This document shows, piece after piece, positions 33,802 to 42,183 of a stretch of DNA of 64,000 bases; positions within the stretch are counted from its first letter, which is position 1; each line of letters begins with the position of its first letter. Source of the stretch: Anaerocolumna cellulosilytica (GTDB lineage: Bacteria; Bacillota; Clostridia; Lachnospirales; Lachnospiraceae); assembly GCF_014218335.1 (NCBI RefSeq), contig NZ_AP023367.1, positions 2,667,501 to 2,731,500 of the forward strand, read 5' to 3'. Made by a program: the position numbers and the translations under genes. The notes beneath the pieces were generated by a model. That model was given only the letters and a program-made list of their open reading frames with translations, searched no databases and was not told the DNA's origin.

Positions 33802-34409
33802 TGATAGTACTAATTGATAATTATGACAGTTTTTCATACAATCTGGTACAGCTAGTCGGTAGTATCTGTAAAGAGAAGGCAGAAAAAAACCTTACAACTG
33901 CCGAACCCATTAAAGTTGTGCGCAATGATGAATTAAGTGTGGAAGATATAAAAGCCTTGAACCCTTCCCATATTATATTATCACCGGGACCAGGGCGTCC
34001 CTCCGAAGCAGGTGTATGCGAAGCAGTTATAGCAGCATTAGCAGGCAAAATACCTATACTTGGAGTTTGTCTTGGACATCAGGGCATCTGTGAAGTCTTC
34101 GGTTGCGTAATTACTTATGCCTCTACCTTAATGCACGGCAAACAAAGTCTCATACAACTTGATACTACTAGTAGTATATTTAGAGGATTACCAGAAAAAG
34201 TTTTAGTAGGAAGGTATCATTCTCTTGCTGCAAAACCAGATAGTATGCCAGAAGAACTATCTGTAATCGCCAGGGCAGCAGATGGTGACATAATGGCTGT
34301 TAAACATAAAGAATATCCTATATATGGCTTACAGTTTCATCCAGAATCCGTTTTAACCCCTGACGGTAAGGTTATGATGGAAAATTTCTTGCAAATGAAT
34401 TCAATATAG
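33801..34409 (+). CDS. trpG: Anthranilate synthase component II (glutamine amidotransferase)
   Basis: A 202-residue class I glutamine amidotransferase supplying ammonia to TrpE. NYDSFSYNLVQ is at the start, the oxyanion SPGPGRP at about 61-67, the nucleophile Cys90 in LGVCLGHQ, and the His/Glu pair in QFHPESVLT. Start and trpE stop overlap as TAATG. It could in principle also serve folate synthesis, but its place in the trp operon makes TrpG the primary call. Confidence 0.94.
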   Translation: MIVLIDNYDSFSYNLVQLVGSICKEKAEKNLTTAEPIKVVRNDELSVEDIKALNPSHIILSPGPGRPSEAGVCEAVIAALAGKIPILGVCLGHQGICEVFGCVITYASTLMHGKQSLIQLDTTSSIFRGLPEKVLVGRYHSLAAKPDSMPEELSVIARAADGDIMAVKHKEYPIYGLQFHPESVLTPDGKVMMENFLQMNSI

Positions 34410-34441
34410 CAATAGGAAAACCAATATAGTGTAAGGCTGAC

Positions 34442-34484
34442 CAACATCTTGATATTATGTGTACAAAGTACACAGATGGGAGTT
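34442..34484 (+). repeat. Short-form leader element, tandem copy 1, before trpD
   Basis: CAACATCTTGATATTATGTG continues to P3 GTGTAC-AAA-GTACAC and AGATGGGAGTT. Its 43 nt differ from the next copy by a single base. P1 is missing. Confidence 0.75.
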
Positions 34485-34486
34485 AG

Positions 34487-34557
34487 GTTGAAAAACCATA
34501 GAATGTTTTTCAACATCTTGATTTTATGTGTACAAAGTACACAGATGGGAGTTTAAT
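34487..34557 (+). repeat. Short-form leader element, tandem copy 2, before trpD
   Basis: P1 GTTGAAAAAC (34487-34496) pairs perfectly with GTTTTTCAAC (34505-34514). CATCTTGATTTTAT, P3 GTGTAC/GTACAC and AGATGGGAGTTTAAT follow, with the trpD ATG 15 nt after P3. The 43-nt unit repeats with a period of 69. Confidence 0.8.
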
Positions 34558-35577
34558 ATGATAAAGGAAGCAATTTATAAACTTACCAATAAGGAAAACT
34601 TATCTTATGAAATGGCAGAAGGTGTTATGGACGAAATAATGAGCGGTGAAGCCTCTGGAATTCACATGGGTGCATATCTTACCGGACTTCGTATGAAAGG
34701 TGAAACCATTGATGAAATTTCAGCCAGTGCAGCAGGAATGCGAAAGCACTGTACCCGCCTGCTTCATAACATGGATGTGCTAGAAATTGTAGGTACCGGC
34801 GGTGATGAGGCTTTTACATTTAATATTTCTACTACGGCCGCCTTAGTTGTATCAGCAACAGGCATCCCGGTAGCAAAACACGGTAACAGAAGTGTATCCT
34901 CAAAATGCGGTGCGGCAGATGTCCTAGAAGCACTTGGCGTAAATATCATGATTAGCCCGGCACAGAGTGCGGAGATACTGAAAGAAATCGGATTATGCTT
35001 TATGTTTGCCCAGACTTACCATACAGCAATGAAATATGTTGCACCTGTAAGAAGAGAACTAGGCATTCGAACGATTTTTAACATTTTAGGTCCCCTTGCT
35101 AACCCTGCCGGAGCAAATATGCAGCTGCTGGGTGTATATGATGAAACTTTGGTTGAGCCTCTTGCTAAAGTACTTGCTAATCTGGGAGTAAAAAGAGCGA
35201 TGGTAGTTTATGGGAAGGATGGTCTAGATGAAATATCATTAAGTGCCCCTACTGTATGCTGTGAAATTCGTGACGGAAAACTTACCTCCTATGTACTGGA
35301 ACCGGAGCAGCTTGGACTTACAAGGTGTTATAACAATGACTTAACCGGCGGTGGTCCTTTAGAAAACGCTGAAATTACTAAAGCCATCTTAAGAGGTGAA
35401 AAAGGACCAAAACGCGATGCGGTTTTGTTAAACGCCGCCGCTTCTATCTATATTGTGAAAGATAATATAACCTTAAAAGAAGCCCTTGCTCTCGCAAAAG
35501 AGGCAATAGACAGTAATAGGGCCGCGTTGCAGTTGGAGCAATTTGTAAAACTGACAAACCAACTTAAAAATGAGTAA
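34558..35577 (+). CDS. trpD: Anthranilate phosphoribosyltransferase
   Basis: A 339-residue enzyme transferring phosphoribose from PRPP to anthranilate. The PRPP loop GTGGDEAFTFNIST (about 79-92), KHGNRSVSSKCGAADVLEALG and NILGPLANPAG are family motifs. The start is ATG 34558 behind GGGAG; the longer frame starts within the tandem leader repeats. An unusually long 148-bp gap with two leader elements separates it from trpG, so its translation may be controlled separately. Confidence 0.95.
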   Translation: MIKEAIYKLTNKENLSYEMAEGVMDEIMSGEASGIHMGAYLTGLRMKGETIDEISASAAGMRKHCTRLLHNMDVLEIVGTGGDEAFTFNISTTAALVVSATGIPVAKHGNRSVSSKCGAADVLEALGVNIMISPAQSAEILKEIGLCFMFAQTYHTAMKYVAPVRRELGIRTIFNILGPLANPAGANMQLLGVYDETLVEPLAKVLANLGVKRAMVVYGKDGLDEISLSAPTVCCEIRDGKLTSYVLEPEQLGLTRCYNNDLTGGGPLENAEITKAILRGEKGPKRDAVLLNAAASIYIVKDNITLKEALALAKEAIDSNRAALQLEQFVKLTNQLKNE

Positions 35578-35645
35578 AATGTGTTTTAATCCTATTAAAT
35601 AAAAGAACGTAATAATATTAAGAAACTAGATAGGAGTAGGTCGTT

Positions 35646-36428
35646 ATGATACTGGATAAAATAGCAGAAGCTACTAAACTGCGGATTCAAAGGGAAAAAG
35701 CTACTATCTCTCTGCCTGAAATAATAAAGCAGGCTAAAGAATTTCCTGTAGACACTAGCTTTCCCTTTGAGAAAGCTTTTTCAAACAAAAATATGCATTT
35801 CATATGTGAAGTAAAAAAAGCTTCTCCTTCAAAAGGTATAATAGCAGATGATTTTCCTTACATCCAGATTGCAATGGAATATGAATCGGCTGGAGCGAGC
35901 GGCATCTCTGTATTAACAGAGCCGGATTTTTTTCTTGGAAAGGATTGTTACCTTACACAAATAAAGAAAAAGGTAACAATTCCAGTACTCCGAAAGGATT
36001 TTATACTGGAACCCTATCAAATCTATCAGTCAAAAATTATTGGCGCAGACTGTATTCTATTAATATGCTCCTTGTTAGCAGAAGAAACCGTAAAAGAATA
36101 CATCAGCTTATGTGATACTTTAGGACTTTCTGCTTTAGTAGAGGTACATGATGAAAAGGAAGCGTATGCGGCAGTCCGTGCCGGTGCCAGGATAATAGGT
36201 GTCAATAACCGGAATTTAAAGACCTTTGAAGTTGATATTCACAACAGCATCCGTTTAAGAAAGCATATACCGGAACATCTAATATGTATCGCAGAAAGCG
36301 GAATAAAAACCTCTCAGGATATTAAAAATCTCCAAACTGCCGGGATTGACGGCACTTTAATTGGTGAGACCCTTATGAGAAGTTCTGATAAAAAGAGAAT
36401 GCTAGATGCTTTAAGAGAACTCCTATAG
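35646..36428 (+). CDS. trpC: Indole-3-glycerol phosphate synthase
   Basis: A 260-residue TIM barrel that closes the indole ring. FICEVKKASPSKGII (about 51-65) carries the catalytic Lys and substrate-binding residues; VLRKDFI, VEVHDEKEA, IIGVNNRNLKTFEVD and AESGIKT follow in family order. It is a single-function enzyme rather than a TrpC-TrpF fusion. TAGGAG precedes the ATG. Confidence 0.95.
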   Translation: MILDKIAEATKLRIQREKATISLPEIIKQAKEFPVDTSFPFEKAFSNKNMHFICEVKKASPSKGIIADDFPYIQIAMEYESAGASGISVLTEPDFFLGKDCYLTQIKKKVTIPVLRKDFILEPYQIYQSKIIGADCILLICSLLAEETVKEYISLCDTLGLSALVEVHDEKEAYAAVRAGARIIGVNNRNLKTFEVDIHNSIRLRKHIPEHLICIAESGIKTSQDIKNLQTAGIDGTLIGETLMRSSDKKRMLDALRELL

Positions 36429-36454
36429 ACTATTTATAAAAGTTGAGGTTATTT

Positions 36455-37066
36455 ATGACTAAAATCAAAATATGCGGATTAAAAACGCTTAAAGATATTC
36501 AGGCAGTGAATAAATATATGCCGGATTATATCGGTTTTGTTTTTGCTGAAAGCAAGCGTAAAATTGATTTAGCTACAGCACGCCTTCTAAGAAAAAATTT
36601 ATCTTCTGATATCCGGTCTGTTGGAGTATTCGTAAATGCTCCCATTGCTTTTATACAGGAGCTATATAAAGAAAATATTATTGATATGATACAACTCCAC
36701 GGTGATGAAGATTTGACTTATATTCATGAATTAAACGAAACCTTGAATGCTCCTGTTATCAAAGCAATTAGAGTACAATCTCAAAAACAATTACTTAGTG
36801 TAAAAAACTTTCCCTCTGCTTATTTATTGCTGGATACTTATCATAAGAATCAGTATGGCGGCAGTGGTATATCTTTTAACCGAAGCCTTATTCCCAAGGA
36901 TTACAGAGCCTTCTTCTTAGCCGGAGGACTGAATGCAGAAAATATAAAGGAGGCTATTTCGGATTGCAGACCTTATTGTATTGATATCAGCAGTGGTGTA
37001 GAAACAGAAGGAGCTAAAGATGAAGAAAAAATACGAGAGGTAATTAAAATCGTTAAAGGTTTATAA
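36455..37066 (+). CDS. trpF: Phosphoribosylanthranilate isomerase
   Basis: A 203-residue TIM barrel for the Amadori rearrangement step. KICGLK (5-10) contains the catalytic Cys7, and the general-acid Asp is in [22 protein letters not shown] and DISSGVET are typical. The start is ATG 36455 behind GAGG; the frame upstream from TTG 36443 is not needed. Confidence 0.94.
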   Translation: MTKIKICGLKTLKDIQAVNKYMPDYIGFVFAESKRKIDLATARLLRKNLSSDIRSVGVFVNAPIAFIQELYKENIIDMIQLHGDEDLTYIHELNETLNAPVIKAIRVQSQKQLLSVKNFPSAYLLLDTYHKNQYGGSGISFNRSLIPKDYRAFFLAGGLNAENIKEAISDCRPYCIDISSGVETEGAKDEEKIREVIKIVKGL

Positions 37067-37095
37067 TTTTATTAATTTTTTAAGCAGAAGTTCAA

Positions 37096-37148
37096 AGAAA
37101 AGATGCCGCACAAGGATTTTTCAACCTATTGATTTGTGGCATGCAATG
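37096..37148 (+). repeat. Degenerate long-form leader element before trpB
   Basis: GAAAAGATGCCGCAC, then TTTTTCAACCTATTGATTTG and GTGGCATGCAATGGGTATAA. P1's 5' arm and the P3 hairpin are lost. It directly precedes a short-form copy, the same order as at the aldo/keto reductase. Confidence 0.55.
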
Positions 37149-37220
37149 GGTATAAGGTTGAATAAAAGACATTCAACCCCTTATTCGTACGCGACCCAAG
37201 GTCGCAGATGGGAGCTAAAA
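37149..37220 (+). repeat. Short-form leader element before trpB
   Basis: P1 GGTTGAAT pairs with ATTCAACC. CCTTATTCGTAC follows, then P3 GCGACC-CAA-GGTCGC and AGATGGGAGCTAAAA, with the trpB ATG 15 nt after P3. P3 sequence differs completely from the trpD copy but pairs perfectly. Confidence 0.75.
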
Positions 37221-38405
37221 ATGAAAAAAGGACGATTCGGACAATACGGCGGGCAATATATCCCCGAAACCTTAATGAATGCGGTACAGGAAGTAGAAAA
37301 GGCTTACGACTACTATAAAAATGATGCCCAGTTTAATATGGAATTAGAGGACTTATACAAAAACTATGCCGGCAGGCCCTCAAGATTGTATTATGCAAAT
37401 AAAATGACAGCGGATTTAGGTGGTGCTAAGATATATCTAAAAAGAGAAGATTTAAACCATACCGGATCCCATAAGATAAATAATGTATTAGGTCAGGTTC
37501 TGCTAGCAAAAAAAATGGGCAAAACTAGAGTTATTGCAGAAACTGGTGCCGGACAGCATGGCGTCGCTACAGCTACCGCGGCTGCACTAATGGGACTTAC
37601 CTGTGAAGTTTTTATGGGAAAAGAGGATACGGACAGGCAAGCATTAAACGTATTTCGTATGGAACTTCTTGGTGCAAAAGTGCATCCAGTTACCAGCGGA
37701 ACTATGACCTTAAAGGATGCTGTCAATGAAACCATGAGAGAATGGACTAAAAGAGTGGACGATACCTTATATGTATTAGGATCAGTTATGGGGCCCCATC
37801 CCTTTCCGACCATTGTGCGAGACTTTCAAAAGATTATAAGTAAAGAAATAAAGGAACAGATATTAGAAGCAGAAGGAAGACTGCCGGATGCCATTATTGC
37901 CTGCGTTGGTGGTGGAAGTAATGCGATGGGAGCCTTTTATGAGTTTATAGAAGACCCTTCTGTCCGGTTAATTGGCTGTGAAGCAGCAGGGCTTGGTATA
38001 AACACTCCTAAAAATGCAGCTACCATTGCTAATGGCAGTGAAGGGATTTTTCATGGAATGAAATCTATCTTCTGCCAGGATGAATATGGACAGATTGCTC
38101 CGGTATATTCTATTTCTGCCGGACTTGACTATCCTGGCATAGGACCAGAGCATGCTATGCTGTATGAAACAGGTAGAGCTAGCTATGTTCCGGTAACAGA
38201 TGAAGAGGCTGTGAAAGCTTTCGAATATCTTTCCAGGACAGAAGGAATCATTCCTGCAATTGAAAGTGCCCATGCAATAGCCTATGCAACAAAATTGGCA
38301 CCAACCCTTAAGAAGGATGCAATTATTGTAATCAATGTATCCGGCCGGGGAGACAAAGATGTGGCAGCCATCGCAAGATACAGGGGGGTAAACATATATG
38401 AGTAG
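37221..38405 (+). CDS. trpB: Tryptophan synthase beta subunit
   Basis: A 394-residue PLP enzyme condensing indole and serine. The PLP lysine is Lys85 in [18 protein letters not shown] lies downstream, and GGGSNAMG binds the phosphate. It is of the standard TrpB1 type that partners TrpA. The start is ATG 37221 behind GGGAG; the 29 upstream codons belong to the leader element. Its stop overlaps the trpA start by 8 bp. Confidence 0.95.
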   Translation: MKKGRFGQYGGQYIPETLMNAVQEVEKAYDYYKNDAQFNMELEDLYKNYAGRPSRLYYANKMTADLGGAKIYLKREDLNHTGSHKINNVLGQVLLAKKMGKTRVIAETGAGQHGVATATAAALMGLTCEVFMGKEDTDRQALNVFRMELLGAKVHPVTSGTMTLKDAVNETMREWTKRVDDTLYVLGSVMGPHPFPTIVRDFQKIISKEIKEQILEAEGRLPDAIIACVGGGSNAMGAFYEFIEDPSVRLIGCEAAGLGINTPKNAATIANGSEGIFHGMKSIFCQDEYGQIAPVYSISAGLDYPGIGPEHAMLYETGRASYVPVTDEEAVKAFEYLSRTEGIIPAIESAHAIAYATKLAPTLKKDAIIVINVSGRGDKDVAAIARYRGVNIYE

Positions 38406-39174
38406 AATTCAAACTGCATTCCAAAAGGGTAAAGCTTTTATTGCCTTCGTCACAGGCGGAGACCCTGATCTAGAAACAACAGAGCAATTAATTTATGCTA
38501 TGGAAGAAGCAGGCGCTGATTTAATTGAAATCGGTATTCCTTTTTCTGACCCTATTGCAGAAGGAGCCGTAATACAGGAGGCTAATGAACGGGCTTTATC
38601 CTCCGGTTGCACTACTGATACATTATTTGATTTAATAGCCAAAGTGCGGCAGAAGGTTAAAGTTCCTCTCGTATTTTTGACCTATATTAATCCTATTTAT
38701 ACATATGGAAAGGATAGATTTATGTCAAAATGTAAAGAAAGCGGTATTGACGGCATTATAATACCAGACCTTCCCTATGAAGAAAAGGATGAATTAGAAC
38801 CGGACTGCTTACGCTATGGAATTGATTTAATTACCTTAATCGCACCAACCTCTAATGAGCGTATTAAAATGATAGCAAAAGATGCAAAAGGGTTTATTTA
38901 TTGTGTATCCTCCTTAGGTGTAACTGGTGTGCGTTCAGAAATAAACACAGATGTAGATTCTATGATAAGCCTTGTCAGAGAAGTAACCACAACCCCTTGT
39001 GCAGTAGGATTTGGTATCTCTACCCCTGACCAGGCGGCTAAATTTGCAAAGGCTTCGGATGGAGCTATTGTAGGAAGTGCCATAGTAAAAATAATTGCCC
39101 AGCATGGAAAAGACAGTCTTTCCTATGTAAGCGATTATGTAAAGGCAATGAAAGAGGCTGTTCGTAATGCATGA
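38398..39174 (+). CDS. trpA: Tryptophan synthase alpha subunit
   Basis: A 258-residue TIM barrel releasing indole from indole-glycerol phosphate. [20 protein letters not shown] (catalytic Glu44) and GFGIST are present. At the position of the enterobacterial catalytic Asp60 this protein has Glu55 (SDPIAEG), a conservative change that I believe occurs in other clostridia. It overlaps trpB and is the last gene of the operon, before a terminator. Confidence 0.95.
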   Translation: MSRIQTAFQKGKAFIAFVTGGDPDLETTEQLIYAMEEAGADLIEIGIPFSDPIAEGAVIQEANERALSSGCTTDTLFDLIAKVRQKVKVPLVFLTYINPIYTYGKDRFMSKCKESGIDGIIIPDLPYEEKDELEPDCLRYGIDLITLIAPTSNERIKMIAKDAKGFIYCVSSLGVTGVRSEINTDVDSMISLVREVTTTPCAVGFGISTPDQAAKFAKASDGAIVGSAIVKIIAQHGKDSLSYVSDYVKAMKEAVRNA

Positions 39175-39211
39175 TATAATAGCTTAAAAATCGAAACTTT
39201 TACAAAGAAAG

Positions 39212-39265
39212 AACAGTAGTAAACTTTAATGAGATGATTAATATTTGCTACTGTTTTTATTTTCG
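39212..39265. terminator. Terminator at the end of the trp operon
   Basis: AACAGTAGTAAA (39212-39223) and TTTGCTACTGTT (39244-39255) form a 12-bp stem with one G-T pair, then TTTATTTT. It lies between trpA and the convergent amine oxidase. Confidence 0.8.
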
Positions 39266-39279
39266 CAATATGTACTCTA

Positions 39280-40965
39280 TTAAGTACTTCTGGTTCTATA
39301 ATATGCCAGCATATTAGCAGCTTGCATTCCGCTGTATAAAGAACCTTGCATCCACCCATGCTTTGTTGAGGTGTGTTCTCCTGCAAAAAAAAGCCTGTTA
39401 TTATATTCCGGTTCCTGAACAGTATAGGCAAAATTAATCTTTTGCCCCGGCAGTTCCGCTACAAAAGCCCCTCTGGCCCAGTATTCATGATTCCATTCCA
39501 ATATCTTATGCTCAGCTACTATGGAGTTTAAATATCCTTCCGGTAAGCCGTGAACCTCTTCAACCTCCCGTTTAATGGATCTAAATCGCCTCTTTTCATC
39601 CTGGTTTCCAACTCTTATAGAATCCAGATGCAGATTATAAGCAGCCATCAGTACACCCGGCTCTGATGGCTGGCAGGGATTCAGCTCCGAACAGTAGAAA
39701 TGATCAGCCGGATATATAATGGATTGTATAGGTAAATCTGTAAAAGAAATCCCCCCGTTCATATTACCATATTCAGCGTTCTCTTCCCAAAACCGCTTTT
39801 TACATAAGAAAGCTGCTTTTAATGAATCCACATAATTCAATTCACGAATAGCCTGCATCTTTTGATTGGTAAAGAAAGGCTTAATATCTACCAGTCGTAA
39901 GGTTGAAAAAGGTATGGAACATATGACATAATCATATTCCTGTAACTCTTCTTTATTATTTTTACCTTCTGCCTTTAATAAAACAGATTTCCCATTCTCT
40001 GGCTGATATATTCCATTTATTACTGTCCCTAGTTTAAAGTCTATTGTACCGATTGTATCAGTCGGCTGGTTATATTCCTTCGGTGATTTATTCGTTAAAG
40101 ATTCGTAAAAAGCCAATGGAAGGTGTATCATTCCACCAGAGATACGATATGTATTTATATAATCCAGCGAATATTCCTCTTGCAAGGTTTCACTATAGCT
40201 TGTATTTAATAATCCCCCTGTCAACGGATCAACACTGGCTAATAAGGTTATCGTATCCTGACTAAGTCCTAACATTTCAAGCATTTGACGGTTACTAAGA
40301 TTAATATAGCCGGCATATTCCGGGGAATAGGCAGGAAGAATCTGTAATAATTCACGTCTAACATCTGGTGAGAGACCGTTTAGAGCAGCAGAGAAGGCAT
40401 ACTCATTAAGCTCTGTCCAGGGTAAATTACGCTCATCCGCTGTCATGTTATATAAAGGGTATATGTATTTTGTTATCTCTCCTGTCGGCTCTCTTCGAAT
40501 CCTTGTATTATGAACATAGAGAAAGTTGTTAGAAAAAGGAGATGTAAGAGGAACCGTAATGAGGTGAAATAAATTGATATAGTGCCATGTCGTTCCATGT
40601 GAAACAGGTATCCGCATGGGGCCGAATTCACCATAATATTTTTTATCCTTATCAAAATAGTAAGTATAGACACGTCCCCCGATTCTTTCCTCAGAAGCTT
40701 CATAGATAGTTATATCTGCACCAAGTTTACGAAGCTCAAAAGCGGCTGACATTCCGGCAAGTCCTCCTCCGATAATCGCAATTTTTAAATCCTTAAAATC
40801 ACCGTAGGAGGCATAATTTGTAATATCTTCTGGTGGGTTTAAAAGCTGGATGATGTTTTGAAAATCTTCCGAACGCCCAGTTCTTGCTAATGCATTTTGC
40901 AACATCTGATACCGTTCCGTATCTGTAGGATTCATAGGATTGCTGGGGTTAAGTTGTAGTACCAT
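39280..40965 (-). CDS. Flavin-dependent amine/L-amino-acid oxidase
   Basis: A 561-residue FAD amine oxidase. After about 60 N-terminal residues comes the dinucleotide fold IAIIGGGLAGMSAAFELRKL, then GGRVYTYYF and GPMRIP. The C-terminal LFFAGEHTSTKHGWMQG closes the flavin site. There is no signal peptide. Such enzymes oxidise L-amino acids or amines with release of H2O2, which is unusual for an obligate anaerobe. It could act as a dehydrogenase or in secondary metabolism. It is convergent with the trp operon; a link to tryptophan is speculation. Confidence 0.85.
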   Translation of the reverse strand: MVLQLNPSNPMNPTDTERYQMLQNALARTGRSEDFQNIIQLLNPPEDITNYASYGDFKDLKIAIIGGGLAGMSAAFELRKLGADITIYEASEERIGGRVYTYYFDKDKKYYGEFGPMRIPVSHGTTWHYINLFHLITVPLTSPFSNNFLYVHNTRIRREPTGEITKYIYPLYNMTADERNLPWTELNEYAFSAALNGLSPDVRRELLQILPAYSPEYAGYINLSNRQMLEMLGLSQDTITLLASVDPLTGGLLNTSYSETLQEEYSLDYINTYRISGGMIHLPLAFYESLTNKSPKEYNQPTDTIGTIDFKLGTVINGIYQPENGKSVLLKAEGKNNKEELQEYDYVICSIPFSTLRLVDIKPFFTNQKMQAIRELNYVDSLKAAFLCKKRFWEENAEYGNMNGGISFTDLPIQSIIYPADHFYCSELNPCQPSEPGVLMAAYNLHLDSIRVGNQDEKRRFRSIKREVEEVHGLPEGYLNSIVAEHKILEWNHEYWARGAFVAELPGQKINFAYTVQEPEYNNRLFFAGEHTSTKHGWMQGSLYSGMQAANMLAYYRTRST

Positions 40966-41142
40966 TATAAACCTTCTCTCTATCTATGTTGTAATGTATT
41001 TTAGATAATGTAAAAATATACTATCTTTAACCAATAAAAAGGTTATACAATACCCCCATGCAATATTATAAATATTCATTCCTAGGTTTACTATAATAGG
41101 TAGAAAACGATTACGGTTATTTATAAAAATTCCGAAAAAGAA

Positions 41143-41171
41143 TTGTAATCATTATGTTAATCATGTATAAT
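41143..41171 (+). promoter_or_regulatory. Promoter of xpt
   Basis: TTGTAA (41143-41148), 17-nt spacer, TATAAT (41166-41171). A leader of about 210 nt follows. Confidence 0.7.
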
Positions 41172-41236
41172 TTAGTTAACATTAATTTTATAGTACAAAA
41201 CCGGATGATACATATATACTAGTTTTCACTTAAGCT

Positions 41237-41313
41237 ATTACGAAACTCTATGTTTAGAAGTAGGGAAATCTCACAAAATTAAAGACCATCACTATATATG
41301 ATTGTTTCGTAAT
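41237..41313 (+). promoter_or_regulatory. Structured leader of xpt, not a recognisable purine riboswitch
   Basis: ATTACGAAAC (41237-41246) and GTTTCGTAAT (41304-41313) form a perfect 10-bp helix around a 57-nt loop. The conserved loop sequences of the purine riboswitch are not seen. No terminator with a T-run precedes the gene, so any control would be translational. Confidence 0.45.
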
Positions 41314-41385
41314 TACCTGTATATGCAATGAAAGAGAGGTTTTGTAAACAGTATGGTAAAATGAACAAAAAGAAAGGTTGCTAAC

Positions 41386-41964
41386 ATGAAATTACTACAG
41401 GAGAGAATATTAAAAGACGGAAATGTTAAAAGCGGGAATGTATTAAAGGTTGACAGTTTCCTAAATCATCAGATGGACATTGAATTATTTAATGAAATCG
41501 GAAAGGAATTCAAAAGAATCTTTGCTGATTACAATATAAATAAGATATTAACCATAGAAGCCTCAGGAATCGGAATTGCCTGTATTACAGCTCAGTACTT
41601 TAATTCACCGGTAGTATTTGCAAAGAAAGCACAAAGTATTAACATTGACGGTGCTGTCTACTCTACTAAAATCGAATCCTTTACTCATAAAAAAACTTAT
41701 GATGTCATAGTATCTAAAAAATTCTTAAATCCCGAAGACAGAGTTTTAATAATAGATGATTTTCTTGCCAATGGATGTGCCTTGGCGGGATTAATTGAAT
41801 TGGTCCGCAGTGCAGGTGCGACTGTCGAAGGTATTGGAATTGTTGTTGAAAAAGGATTCCAAAATGGTGGAGAACTAATTCGTTCTATGGGTGTAAGGCT
41901 GGAATCACTTGCAATTGTAGATGCCATGAACGCTGATGACGGAAGCATTACTTTTCGCAATTAA
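41386..41964 (+). CDS. xpt: Xanthine phosphoribosyltransferase
   Basis: A 192-residue type I phosphoribosyltransferase salvaging xanthine to XMP. It begins [14 protein letters not shown] and contains the [10 protein letters not shown] region typical of Xpt. [10 protein letters not shown] and the PRPP-binding [11 protein letters not shown] (about 119-129) follow. AAAGGTTGCTAAC precedes the ATG. It appears to be a single-gene unit with promoter and terminator. Confidence 0.93.
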   Translation: MKLLQERILKDGNVKSGNVLKVDSFLNHQMDIELFNEIGKEFKRIFADYNINKILTIEASGIGIACITAQYFNSPVVFAKKAQSINIDGAVYSTKIESFTHKKTYDVIVSKKFLNPEDRVLIIDDFLANGCALAGLIELVRSAGATVEGIGIVVEKGFQNGGELIRSMGVRLESLAIVDAMNADDGSITFRN

Positions 41965-41977
41965 TATATAAAGCGCT

Positions 41978-42028
41978 AATCCGCAAGAGTAGGCATCCAT
42001 ACTCGAGCGGATTCTTTATGCTCTTTCG
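41978..42028 (+). terminator. Terminator after xpt
   Basis: AATCCGC (41978-41984) pairs with GCGGATT (42007-42013), with an inner AGAGTA/TACTC stem, followed by CTTTATGCTCTTT. Confidence 0.7.
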
Positions 42029-42116
42029 TTTAAAAATGCATTTTATTGATAAATCCAAAGTAATCCATATGAATATGATCTTTGTAATGGAAGCAACATA
42101 ACTATATAAAATACAT

Positions 42117-42183
42117 CGGCATGTACCAGGAGTAGTGTGTGCATCAATTAAGTATGTGCCGAAGCAAGCAGATGGGAATAATT
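42117..42183 (+). repeat. Leader-family hairpin before the first ABC gene
   Basis: TCGGCATGTAC and GTATGTGCCGA form an 11-bp stem with two G-T pairs. AGCAAGCAGATGGGAATAA follows. The ATG lies 21 nt after the stem, slightly more than the usual 14-17. Confidence 0.5.

Noticed and set aside
34442-34553. Two near-identical 43-nt repeats, as a possible minimal CRISPR array
   Set aside because: Only two units. The intervening 26 nt is itself part of a perfect hairpin, the same unit occurs singly before other genes, and no cas genes are present.
37134-37220. 29-residue N-terminal extension of TrpB
   Set aside because: It reads through a leader hairpin; TrpB homology begins at ATG 37221 behind GGGAG.
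40966-41385. Purine riboswitch expected before xpt
   Set aside because: The conserved loop and junction sequences of the family are absent; only an unfamiliar helix was found.
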